This document shows, in pieces, positions 46,986 through 55,074 of a DNA stretch of 64,000 bases (the first letter of the stretch is position 1; each line of letters starts with the position of its first letter). Under the pieces are notes generated by a model. It was not told the origin of the DNA. It ran no database searches and saw nothing but the letters and a program-made list of their open reading frames with translations. The DNA lies in the NCBI RefSeq assembly GCF_001676705.1, contig NZ_CP016170.1, positions 4,650,001-4,714,000 on the forward strand, written 5' to 3'. The stretch comes from Bordetella bronchialis (GTDB taxonomy: Bacteria; Pseudomonadota; Gammaproteobacteria; Burkholderiales; Burkholderiaceae_B). The position numbers were made by a program, and so were the translations under genes.

Positions 46986-48287
46986 TCAGATGCGCAGGGA
47001 TCCGGGCACCGGCATATCGGCCGTGGAGGCCGCGAAATCCAGGGCATTGCCAGCGATTTCCTTGACCACCGCCATCAGCGTGGGCCGGATGCGATGCTCG
47101 CCGAACGACACCATGGGGCCGGTCTGCTCGATGGCGATTTCCGGATGCGTGAACCCGGTGCCGCACTGGCTCAGGTACCGGTTGGCCTCGCTCTTGACGA
47201 AGCCGGCCGTGAAGTTCATCGCATGGTTCTTCTTGAGGTCGTAGCGCGAGAACTGCGCGCCCTGGTACATCCTGATCGCATCCCGGTCGCCGTCGTCGAT
47301 CAGGTTCAGGTAGTACATCTCGTTGCCGAAGACCTGGCAGCTCATGACCAGGCTGGCGACGCTGGGCACGAACAAGGCGTACGGGCTGAACCATTCATCG
47401 AAGTCCCGCCGGCTGCGCGCGATGGAGCCGGCGGTCTCGTTGGCGAAGGAAAACGTGCCGTTCAGCTCGTAGCCGCCCCAGCGGAATTTCTCCTGCGCCT
47501 CCACGATCAGGTCGCCCAGGACCCTGGCCTCGTAATAGCGCATGAAGATCTTCACGACGTTGCGGACCAGGACGAAGGGGAAGCCCGCTTTCAGCAAACC
47601 CGCCACGCCCTCGGCCGCGTCGATGGCGTCGTAGCCGCGCATCACGCAGGAACCGAAGTAGATGCCGCGCACGACGTCGCGCTGGAAGCCCGCCTGGAAG
47701 GCATTCATCCCCAGCGCGAAGCCGTTGCGGATCAGCGTCGCGCCCTTGGCGAAGAAGCGCACCACCGCATCGATGATGGCCTCCGTCCGCTTTACCTTGG
47801 CCATGACGGCGGGGAACAGGTAGCGCAGCATGGACTCCACCAGTTTCTCGATGATCTCCCAGGGCGGCATATCCAGGAACTTCTGCACCTTGCTGACGAA
47901 CTCGGCGCCCGCTTCCTTTACCGAGGCGATGGCCCGCGTCAGCATGGACTTGAACTCGCCCCAAAGGCCCAGCAGCCCGCGGCGCAGGGTGCCGCTCAGC
48001 TTGATCCGATAGGCCGTGTCCTCGATGAAGCCGGCGGCGTGCTGCACGCCGTCCAGGGCATAGTCCTCGACCTGCGCGGCCAGCGTCGCGTTGACGCCCG
48101 CTGCCTTCATGCCTTCCTCTATGACATTGCTGCCCGGAATGAAGGTGGACACCCCGGACCACAAGGCGCCGGCGATATCCGACAGGTACCTGTCCTTCAC
48201 ATCCAGTTTGGCGAACAGATATAGGATGCCCGCGCGCATCTTCTGCACATCGTTCTCAATGGCGGCCAGTTCTGCCGTGCTATTCAT
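46986..48287 (-). CDS. unrecognised T6SS operon protein A, paralogue of its neighbour
   Basis: A 433-residue protein without signal peptide and without a recognised domain. The N-terminus is helical (ELAAIENDVQKMRAGILYLFAKLDVKD). The middle holds long amphipathic helices with aromatic residues (MPPWEIIEKLVESMLRYLFPAVMAKVKRT, VRNVVKIFMRYYEARVLGDLIVEAQEKF). The C-terminal part contains FDEWFSPYALFVPSVASLV, YYLNLIDDGDRDAIRMYQGAQFSRYDLKKNHAMNF and GTGFTHPEIAIEQTGPMVSFGEHRIRPTL. Several of these line up with the next gene in the operon, pointing to duplication and divergence. It lies 89 bases after clpV and 71 before gene B. ATG 48287 is used; the frame is open to 48398 but the extra part has no ribosome site. 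Confidence 0.7.
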   Translation of the reverse strand: MNSTAELAAIENDVQKMRAGILYLFAKLDVKDRYLSDIAGALWSGVSTFIPGSNVIEEGMKAAGVNATLAAQVEDYALDGVQHAAGFIEDTAYRIKLSGTLRRGLLGLWGEFKSMLTRAIASVKEAGAEFVSKVQKFLDMPPWEIIEKLVESMLRYLFPAVMAKVKRTEAIIDAVVRFFAKGATLIRNGFALGMNAFQAGFQRDVVRGIYFGSCVMRGYDAIDAAEGVAGLLKAGFPFVLVRNVVKIFMRYYEARVLGDLIVEAQEKFRWGGYELNGTFSFANETAGSIARSRRDFDEWFSPYALFVPSVASLVMSCQVFGNEMYYLNLIDDGDRDAIRMYQGAQFSRYDLKKNHAMNFTAGFVKSEANRYLSQCGTGFTHPEIAIEQTGPMVSFGEHRIRPTLMAVVKEIAGNALDFAASTADMPVPGSLRI

Positions 48288-48376
48288 GCCTGACTCCTGC
48301 ATAAGGATGGGGAAAGCGCGATCGCCGCTACCGCGGCTGGCGGGCGCGTGGCGCCGGCGTCGCGCGTGGATGGCGC

Positions 48377-51001
48377 TTATTCGAAATCGCAGCGCCACTG
48401 GCCGTCCGCGACACGGATGCCGACACGCGCCGCCGCGCGCCGGGCCTTCCTGCGCACCAGCAGCTCGTGGCTCAGCACCGGCAGCAGCTGCCGCGCGAGC
48501 ACGCTGTCCACCAGGCGCGCGCCGCTTTCGCGGACATCGCAGTTCTCCAGCACGGCGGGCACCACGGTATCGTCGTAGGACAAGGCGATGTCTTCCTGCT
48601 CCCGCAGCCGATCCGCCAGGCGGTCCAGCTGCTGGCGCACGATGGCCGCCAGGCTGTCGGCATCCAGCGGCAGGTAGGGCACCGCCGTCATGCGCGCCAG
48701 CAGCGCCGGCGCGAACACTTGCCGCAGCGGCTCGCGCAGCAGGCGCGCCAGTTCGTCACATGGCGGGGGCGCGCCGGTGGCCAGCAGCCGCGCGGATCCG
48801 ACGTTGGTCGTCAGCAGGATCAGCGTGTTGCGGAAATCGATCACGCGGCCCTCGCCATCCTCCATCCAGCCCTTGTCGAACACCTGATAGAAGACTTCGT
48901 GCACGTCCGGGTGCGCTTTCTCGACTTCATCCAGCAGGATGACGCTGTAGGGCTTGCGGCGCACGGCCTCGGTCAGCACGCCGCCCTGGCCGTAGCCGAC
49001 GTACCCGGGCGGCGCGCCCTTGAGCGTCGATACGGTGTGCGGCTCCTGGTATTCGCCCATGTTCAGCGCGATCAGGTTCTGCACGCCGCCGTACAGGGCG
49101 TCGGCCAATGCCGACGCGGTCTCGGTCTTGCCCACCCCGGAGGACCCGGCAAGCAGGAATACCCCCACGGGACGGCCCGGCCGGCTCAGGCCGGCGCGCG
49201 CGGTACGGATGTGGCGGGCCAGCGTGGCAATGGCATGCCCCTGGCCCACGATGCGCGCGTTCAAGGTGTCCTCGAGCCCCAGCAGGCTGTCGACTTCGTC
49301 GGCCACCATGCGGCCGACCGGAATGCCCGTCCAGTCCTGGACGACGGCCGCCACGCCCTGGCGATCCACGTCCAGCAGCACCAGCGGCTGCTCGCCCTGG
49401 CAGGACGCCAGTTCCGCCTCGGCGCCGCGCAGCGCGGCCAGGCGGGCATCGTCCTGGCCCGCGGCGGGCGCCGCCGCCAATGCCGCGCGCCGCGCCAGCA
49501 CGTCGGCCACCAGTTGCTTTTCCCTTTCCCAGTGCCGCACCGCGTCCGCGCAGGCCTGGCGGTCCGCCGCCAAGGCATCCGCCAGCCGCGCCACGCGGCC
49601 GTCCGCGCCGCGGCCCAGGGCGGCCTCGCGCCGCAGCAAGTCCAGCTCGGCCTCCTGGGCGGCGATGCTGGCGCGCAGGGTCTCGATGGCCGGCGGCGTG
49701 GCATGGCGGCTGGCGGCGACGCGCGCGCCCACCGTATCGAGCAGGCTGACGGCCTTGTCGGGAAGATGGCGGTCGGCGATGTAGCGGTGGCTCAGCCGCA
49801 CCGCGGCGTGCAGCGCCTCATCGGCGATGCGCACGCCGTGATGCGCTTCCATCGCGGGCGCCAGGCCGCGCAGCATGCGCAGCGCGCGCGCCTCGTCCGG
49901 CTCGCATACGGCGACGGGCTGGAAGCGCCGCGTCAAGGCGGGATCTTTTTCGATGTGCTTTTTGTATTCGGCCCAGGTGGTCGCCGCGATCGTGCGCAGC
50001 GAGCCGCGGGCCAGGGCCGGCTTGAGCAGATTGGCCGCGTCGCCCGTGCCGGCAGTGCCCCCGGCGCCGATCAGGGTGTGCGCCTCGTCGATGAAAAGGA
50101 TCACGGGATGGCGCGGCGACTGTGCCTCTTCAACGACTTGGCGCAGGCGCTGCTCGAATTCGCCCTTCATGCTGGCGCCCGCCTGCAACAGCCCGACGTC
50201 CAGGGTCCGCAGCGCGACGCCGCGCAAGGCGGGCGGCACTTCGCCGGCGACGATGCGCTGGGCCAGGCCCTCCACCACCGCGGTCTTGCCCACGCCCGCC
50301 TCGCCGGTCAGGATGGGATTGTTCTGCCGGCGCCGCAGCAATATGTCGACGACCTGGCGGATTTCCTCGTCCCGGCCGACGATGGGATCGAGCCTGCCCT
50401 CGCGCGCCTGCGCGGTCAGGTCCACCGTATAGCGCGCCAGCGCCGCCTGGCTGTCCAGCGCGGCCGGCGGGATGGCGCCGCCGGCTTCCCCCGGCGCGGG
50501 CGCGGGCGCCGCGGCCGCCGCATGTTCGGGCGAGCCGGCCAGCATGGCGCCGAAGCGCTCCGCCAGGACGCCCACGTCGATGCGCTCGAACTGCGGGGAA
50601 ATTTCCATCAACCGGCGGCGCAGCGCGGCCGTCTTGAGCATGGCAAGGAGCAGGTGCCCGGTGCGGATACGGTCCGCGCCGTACATCAGCGTGGCATAGA
50701 CCCAGGCCCGCTCCACCGTTTCCTCGACCTGCGGCGACAGGTCGATCGATACGGCCGCCGATCGCGGCAGGCGCTCCAGCGCCTGCGTCAGGTCGCGCGA
50801 CAGCAGCGCCATGTCCAGGCCGAACGCGCGCACGATGGCATGCAGGTCGGAATCCTGGCCTTGCAATAGCTGGTGCAGCCAATGCTCCACCACCACGCGC
50901 GGATTGCCGCGCAGCTTGCAGAATACGGTGGCGCTTTCGATGCCGCGGTATGCCAGCGCGTCGAGTTTCCCGAAAAGCACGGCACGACTGATCTCTGCCA
51001 T
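48377..51001 (-). CDS. clpV: type VI secretion sheath-recycling ATPase ClpV (TssH)
   Basis: An 874-residue AAA+ disaggregase that takes apart contracted TssBC sheath. An N-terminal Clp-N-like domain (1-155) is followed by the first ATPase with Walker A GEAGVGKT (233-240) and the VVEGLAQRIVAGEVPPALRGV segment typical of ClpV, a middle coiled coil (about 430-540), and the second ATPase with GSSGVGKTETASALADALYGG and FNMGEYQ-like ALNMGEYQEPHTVSTLKGAPPGYVGYGQGG. The C-terminal D2-small domain closes it. The N-terminal Ala/Pro linker near 160-180 is typical. Confidence 0.96.
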   Translation of the reverse strand: MAEISRAVLFGKLDALAYRGIESATVFCKLRGNPRVVVEHWLHQLLQGQDSDLHAIVRAFGLDMALLSRDLTQALERLPRSAAVSIDLSPQVEETVERAWVYATLMYGADRIRTGHLLLAMLKTAALRRRLMEISPQFERIDVGVLAERFGAMLAGSPEHAAAAAPAPAPGEAGGAIPPAALDSQAALARYTVDLTAQAREGRLDPIVGRDEEIRQVVDILLRRRQNNPILTGEAGVGKTAVVEGLAQRIVAGEVPPALRGVALRTLDVGLLQAGASMKGEFEQRLRQVVEEAQSPRHPVILFIDEAHTLIGAGGTAGTGDAANLLKPALARGSLRTIAATTWAEYKKHIEKDPALTRRFQPVAVCEPDEARALRMLRGLAPAMEAHHGVRIADEALHAAVRLSHRYIADRHLPDKAVSLLDTVGARVAASRHATPPAIETLRASIAAQEAELDLLRREAALGRGADGRVARLADALAADRQACADAVRHWEREKQLVADVLARRAALAAAPAAGQDDARLAALRGAEAELASCQGEQPLVLLDVDRQGVAAVVQDWTGIPVGRMVADEVDSLLGLEDTLNARIVGQGHAIATLARHIRTARAGLSRPGRPVGVFLLAGSSGVGKTETASALADALYGGVQNLIALNMGEYQEPHTVSTLKGAPPGYVGYGQGGVLTEAVRRKPYSVILLDEVEKAHPDVHEVFYQVFDKGWMEDGEGRVIDFRNTLILLTTNVGSARLLATGAPPPCDELARLLREPLRQVFAPALLARMTAVPYLPLDADSLAAIVRQQLDRLADRLREQEDIALSYDDTVVPAVLENCDVRESGARLVDSVLARQLLPVLSHELLVRRKARRAAARVGIRVADGQWRCDFE

Positions 51002-51025
51002 GGGCGATGTCCTATTCAGCGTGTA

Positions 51026-52015
51026 TCAAAGAGAGGCGGGCGCACGGAAGCGCAGCCGCGGCGTGCCGCCGGGCCGGCCCAGCCACGTGCCGCGGCCGAT
51101 ACGCGCCCGGCCGTCCAGGCGCATCGCGACGGCCGCGCCCGGCGCCAGGCGCAACTCCACATCCCAATCGAGGGCGCCGCCGGCGTACAGCCGCGTCCAC
51201 TCGGCCAGGCGCAGGAAGCCCGGCGTGCCGGGTTGCAGGGCGGCGGCCCGCGGCGCCTGCAGCGGTCCCAGCACCACGCGGAACTTGTGCTGGCGGTCCC
51301 AGGCGCGCGCGCCCAGCGGTATGCCCTGCCCCAGCGGCCTGCCGTGGGGCGCCAGGCGTGTCCGTTCCTGCTCGGGAAGATGCAGCCATTGGCCGACGAA
51401 TTGCCGGATCGCCACCGGCACGCGGAAATACCTCGACAGCACGGCCGCCAGGCCATCGGCGTGGCGCGTGCGCGCCGCCAGGATGCCGGCGAACTGCAGC
51501 TTGGCGGCTTCGCCGATGCCATCCGCGCCGCGCGTGGCGGGCGTTCCCAGGCCGCACAGGCTGCCGGCATAGCGGGCGTGGCGGCCATCCGCCCGGTCGT
51601 GGCCGATGACCGGCTGGGCGTCCGCCCAGGCGCGGTAGAACAGGCACATCATGCGGTGATGGAACATGTCCAGGAATCCGGCCAGGGTGCGGTCGCCGGC
51701 ATGGTGCAGGCGGTCGCGCACGTACTCGGTCAGATGCAGGGGCAGCGGTCCCGCGCTGCCGAGCAGGCCCAGCACGTTCACGCCCAGCCGTCCCGGGCCC
51801 CGCTCGGTCGCGGGCCGGTAGCCGGAAAGCTCGCCCAGCAGGAAGGCCATCCCGGCGTCCTGGCCCAGGCGCACGGGGTCGTCGGCGGCACGCGCCGACG
51901 TGCCGATGCGCGGGGCGCCGGGATGGGCGCATTCGATCAGGCGCAGCGCCTGGTAGAAGCCGAAACGGCAGGCGTGCCCGGCCAGGCGCCCTTCCAACGC
52001 TACAGGATCTGGCAT
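51026..52015 (-). CDS. tssG: type VI secretion baseplate protein TssG
   Basis: A 329-residue wedge protein that pairs with TssF. Family landmarks are FGFYQALRLIECAHPGAPRIGTSARAADDPVRLGQ, ELSGYRPATERGPGRLGVNVLGLLGSAGPLPLHLTEYVRDRLHHAGDRTLAGFLDMFHHRMMCLFYRAW, VAIRQFVGQWLHL and a C-terminal LGRPGGTPRLRFRAP. ATG 52015 overlaps the end of tssF by 16 bases; ATG 52036 is also possible. Confidence 0.94.
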   Translation of the reverse strand: MPDPVALEGRLAGHACRFGFYQALRLIECAHPGAPRIGTSARAADDPVRLGQDAGMAFLLGELSGYRPATERGPGRLGVNVLGLLGSAGPLPLHLTEYVRDRLHHAGDRTLAGFLDMFHHRMMCLFYRAWADAQPVIGHDRADGRHARYAGSLCGLGTPATRGADGIGEAAKLQFAGILAARTRHADGLAAVLSRYFRVPVAIRQFVGQWLHLPEQERTRLAPHGRPLGQGIPLGARAWDRQHKFRVVLGPLQAPRAAALQPGTPGFLRLAEWTRLYAGGALDWDVELRLAPGAAVAMRLDGRARIGRGTWLGRPGGTPRLRFRAPASL

Positions 52016-53874
52016 CGTCCCGCCCTTGCCGGCCATCGCGCGACCGGCGTGCCGGAGGATGTCCGGATCGCCGTCTCGACGAAGTGATTGATCGATACGT
52101 ACGACGAAAGAAAGGCGTGCAGCACCGCGCCCAGCAGGAAGGCGCCGGAACCTTCGAACACGGCATCGTCGAAGGTCAGCGTCAGCGCCATGCCACGGCC
52201 GAAGCTGATGGGCCCCGGCCCCGGGAGCCGGCGCGTGACCGGCTCGGCCGCCACCCCGCACAGGCCGGCGATCTGGCGCCGCGCGGCGTCGTCGTCCGGG
52301 TGCCGGTACAGTTCGAGTTGCTCGCGCAGGGCCTGCGCGCTTCCGTCGCCCGGCGCCAGCGAGAGATAGTTCAGCGACAAGTGGTTGAGAAAGCGCCACA
52401 CCGCCGCGCCGGCCGCCAGGGCGGGACGCGGCTCGCTGGGCCCGGACAGGCAGCGCACGGCCTCGGCGGGAATCTCCGCGCCAAAGGTGAAATCCGTGGC
52501 CCCCACGCCCAGCGGCATGGACAGCGGCAGGTCGCGGTTGGTGCAAAGCAGGTCGATGCCCAGCTGGCGCAGGTCATCCGCGTGGGGGGCCTGGTGTTGG
52601 TCGACCAGCGCGATATAGACCTCGGTGCCCAGGTAGCGCGAACGCGGACCGTATTGCCTTTCGCGCATGGATTGCGCGCGCGGCTCGCGGCGCAACTGGA
52701 AATAGGCGCCGCCCTGCTCCCGCGACGTCCATGGATCCAGCGAACGATAGAAAGGCTGGAAATGGCGCGCCTGCGTGTCCCCCGTGCGATAGCCGCGCGC
52801 GGCGTCGACCGCATAGACCTCGAAATCGATGGGGCGCGTGCGGTCGACCATCACCGGATATTCGAACTGCTCGCCCGACAAGGCGATGCGGTCGGCCGCG
52901 CGCGGGAACAGATTGATCGCCGGCGTGCAATGCATCGCGAAGTGGGACGGGCGCAGGGACCGCTCCACCGCCGTATCGTGGCGATCCAGCAGCAGCAGCA
53001 CGTCGAACGCGCGCTCTCGGCATGCGTGCAGTGCCGCGCGCATGCCGTCCAGGCGCACGAACAGATAGCGTTGCGGGAAAGAAAAATACTCGTGCAGCAG
53101 CCGGTAGCCGACGAAGGTCTGCCGGGACGCCGGCAGGAGCGCCTCGTCGTCGGCGTAGCCCATGGGAGCGATGCAGTCCTTCGGCAGGGGAACATGCCAG
53201 GCGGGCGGCCGGCTGGCCGGCAGGGCCACGCCGGCGATGACATGCGCGGCCAGCTGCTCGTAAAGACGCACGGCGTAGCCAGGCTCGCCGCGCAGATAGA
53301 GGGGAATGCCGTCGACATCCAGGGCCGGCGCCTGGGCGTCGCCCACCAGTTCGAAGCGCAGGCGCAGCACCGCCTGCGGCGCGCGCGGCAGATCCAGCGC
53401 CAGGCCCGCCACCGCGCCCGTATAGGGCTGGTAGTCGGCCTGCGCCAGGCGCAGCGGCAGCAGGGGCAGCGCATGCGCGGTGCGGTACTCGCAGCGCGTC
53501 GGGCTGTGCCGGTCCAGCAGGCTGTGCAAGGCGGTATTCCGGGGCACGACGCAGCCGCGCGACAGGCCGGGATGGGTCCAGTCGGGCTCGAACTGGACCA
53601 CGGCCATCGACGGCGTCGGCGCCAGGAACTGCGGATACACCATCTCGGCCAGATGTCCCGTGAAGCGCGGAAACTCCGCATCCAGCTTCATCTGCACCCG
53701 GGCGGCCAGGAAGCTGAATCCCTCCAGCAACCGCTCGACGTAGGGATCGGCGCATTCGAAGCTTTCCAGGCCCAGGCGTCCGGCGATCTTGGGAAAGGCG
53801 GCGGCGAACTCGCTGCCCATTTCGCGCAGGTGCTGGAGCTCCTGGTTGTAGTACCTGAGCAGCGTCGGGTTCAT
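52000..53874 (-). CDS. tssF: type VI secretion baseplate protein TssF
   Basis: A 624-residue wedge subunit. The N-terminus is the family signature LLRYYNQELQHLREMGSEFAAAFPKIAGRLGLESFECADPYVERLLEGFSFLAARVQMKLDAEFPRFTGHLAEMVYPQFLAPTPSMAV. The C-terminus ends in YVSINHFVETAIRT followed by the WPARAGRCQIL close. Length is normal. Its start overlaps the tssE stop (ATGA) and its stop overlaps the tssG start. Confidence 0.96.
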   Translation of the reverse strand: MNPTLLRYYNQELQHLREMGSEFAAAFPKIAGRLGLESFECADPYVERLLEGFSFLAARVQMKLDAEFPRFTGHLAEMVYPQFLAPTPSMAVVQFEPDWTHPGLSRGCVVPRNTALHSLLDRHSPTRCEYRTAHALPLLPLRLAQADYQPYTGAVAGLALDLPRAPQAVLRLRFELVGDAQAPALDVDGIPLYLRGEPGYAVRLYEQLAAHVIAGVALPASRPPAWHVPLPKDCIAPMGYADDEALLPASRQTFVGYRLLHEYFSFPQRYLFVRLDGMRAALHACRERAFDVLLLLDRHDTAVERSLRPSHFAMHCTPAINLFPRAADRIALSGEQFEYPVMVDRTRPIDFEVYAVDAARGYRTGDTQARHFQPFYRSLDPWTSREQGGAYFQLRREPRAQSMRERQYGPRSRYLGTEVYIALVDQHQAPHADDLRQLGIDLLCTNRDLPLSMPLGVGATDFTFGAEIPAEAVRCLSGPSEPRPALAAGAAVWRFLNHLSLNYLSLAPGDGSAQALREQLELYRHPDDDAARRQIAGLCGVAAEPVTRRLPGPGPISFGRGMALTLTFDDAVFEGSGAFLLGAVLHAFLSSYVSINHFVETAIRTSSGTPVARWPARAGRCQIL

Positions 53875-54383
53875 GCCAGGGCCACCTCGTCGTCATCGGT
53901 CAGGCGCGCCTCGCCGGCCTCCAGGTCCAGTTCCGTCTTGAAATAAAGGCGTTCCGGATACGGCTGCGCCCATAGATCGCCTTCGATAAGGAAACTGAGC
54001 ACGCTGCCGCCGGCGCGCGGCGCCGGGTCCAGCGGCGTCACGCGCAGGGTCTGGCCGCCGATGCGGGGTTCGAAGCGGCGGATCGCATCCGCGATCTCCT
54101 CGGCGACCGACGCGGTGTCTATCCCCGACAGCGTCCGTCCCGCGAAGTCGCGCAAACCGTAGTTCAGGACGGAGGACTCGACCGCGGGCTCGGGGCGGCC
54201 GCGGCCCACGCGCGGCCGCGCGGCGTTGAACAGGTAGGTCAGGTCCCGCAGTACGCTGGCGCGCAGCTGGCGCATCGACACGACGCGCCGTTCGCGCGAT
54301 TCCGACATCGCGTTCGGCGTCATATCGGTCAGGCGGTCCAGCAGCGCGGGCTGCAGGCGGTCCCTGCTGGTGAGTTCCGGCAT
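53871..54383 (-). CDS. tssE: type VI secretion baseplate protein TssE
   Basis: A 170-residue gp25-like lysozyme-related protein without catalytic residues, part of the baseplate wedge. It has LQPALLDRLTDM, LRASVLRDLTYLFN, SSVLNYGLRDFAGRTLSG and the conserved IADAIRRFEPRIGGQTLRVTPLD. It overlaps the tssF start. Confidence 0.94.
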   Translation of the reverse strand: MPELTSRDRLQPALLDRLTDMTPNAMSESRERRVVSMRQLRASVLRDLTYLFNAARPRVGRGRPEPAVESSVLNYGLRDFAGRTLSGIDTASVAEEIADAIRRFEPRIGGQTLRVTPLDPAPRAGGSVLSFLIEGDLWAQPYPERLYFKTELDLEAGEARLTDDDEVALA

Positions 54384-54405
54384 GGAGGGTGCAAAGTCGG
54401 TTGAC

Positions 54406-54432
54406 GGAACGGCCGCCAGGCGGCGCCGTTCC
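54406..54432 (-). other. hairpin in hcp-tssE spacer
   Basis: GGAACGGC/GCCGTTCC (54406-54413 and 54425-54432) with an inner GC extension. There is no run of T after it, so it is not a normal terminator. On the minus strand it lies about 64 bases beyond the hcp stop, ahead of tssE, where it could protect the 3' end of an hcp message. Confidence 0.55.
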
Positions 54433-54495
54433 GGGGATGTCGCAAGAGACGGGCGGCACGGCGCCGGCGGATACCGGCATCCGCGTCCCGCGCGG

Positions 54496-54978
54496 TCAGC
54501 TGACGGCTTTCGTCAACAGGTCGAACGTGGTGCTGCCCGCCTGTTCCAGCGCGCTGCTCTCGGTGTTCTGCTTGAAGTATTCGCGCTTCACCGTCTCGAA
54601 GGTCATGGAAAGATCCTCCACGCCGCCCGGGCTGACCTGGTAGGAATTGATGCGCGCGTTGGTCAAGGTGATCTTCACGAAGGGCTTGGGCTGGCTCTCG
54701 CCATCGGCCTTGTATTCGTTGATCTCGACGGTCTTGATCGGCTTGCCGCTGTAGAACTGCTGCTCCGTGGGAGGCGTGGCCGAGCAGGTCTTCTTGTGCA
54801 GGGCGATGGGCGTGACGTAGGTCGCCCCGGCGCCGGACAGGCCCGGGCCGCGACCCTCGATGGGGATGGAGGCGCTGTACGAGTAGCTCAGGATGTCCGC
54901 GTGTCCGTCCGCGCCCTTGATTTGCGAGTCGCCCGAAATGCCATCCATTTTCATGGTGATGACGGTGGTGTCGGCCAT
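54496..54978 (-). CDS. hcp: type VI secretion tube protein Hcp (TssD)
   Basis: A 160-residue Hcp that forms the stacked hexameric inner tube. It reads MKMDGISGDSQIKGADGHADILSYSYS, later SKPIKTVEINEYKADGES-like GKPIKTVEINEYKADGE, then PFVKITLTNARINSYQVSPGG and MTFETVKREYFKQN. Length is the family standard. It sits between tssC and tssE with spacers carrying strong hairpins on both sides, which may allow higher hcp expression than its neighbours. Confidence 0.97.
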   Translation of the reverse strand: MADTTVITMKMDGISGDSQIKGADGHADILSYSYSASIPIEGRGPGLSGAGATYVTPIALHKKTCSATPPTEQQFYSGKPIKTVEINEYKADGESQPKPFVKITLTNARINSYQVSPGGVEDLSMTFETVKREYFKQNTESSALEQAGSTTFDLLTKAVS

Positions 54979-55017
54979 AGTTGCTCCTAGGCAGGATAGT
55001 CAATTGAGTAGGGGTTG

Positions 55018-55071
55018 CCGAAGGCTGGCGTGTCCTTCGGGATGGGTCGGCGGGGGGCGCGTCGCGCCCCC
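55018..55071 (-). other. two hairpins in tssC-hcp spacer
   Basis: GGGGGCGC/GCGCCCCC (55053-55060 and 55064-55071) with a 3-base loop lies directly after the tssC stop on the minus strand. CCGAAGG/CCTTCGG (55018-55024 and 55034-55040) follows before hcp. Neither has a T run, so they look like processing, stabilising or attenuating structures rather than terminators. Confidence 0.6.
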
Positions 55072-55074
55072 GGC

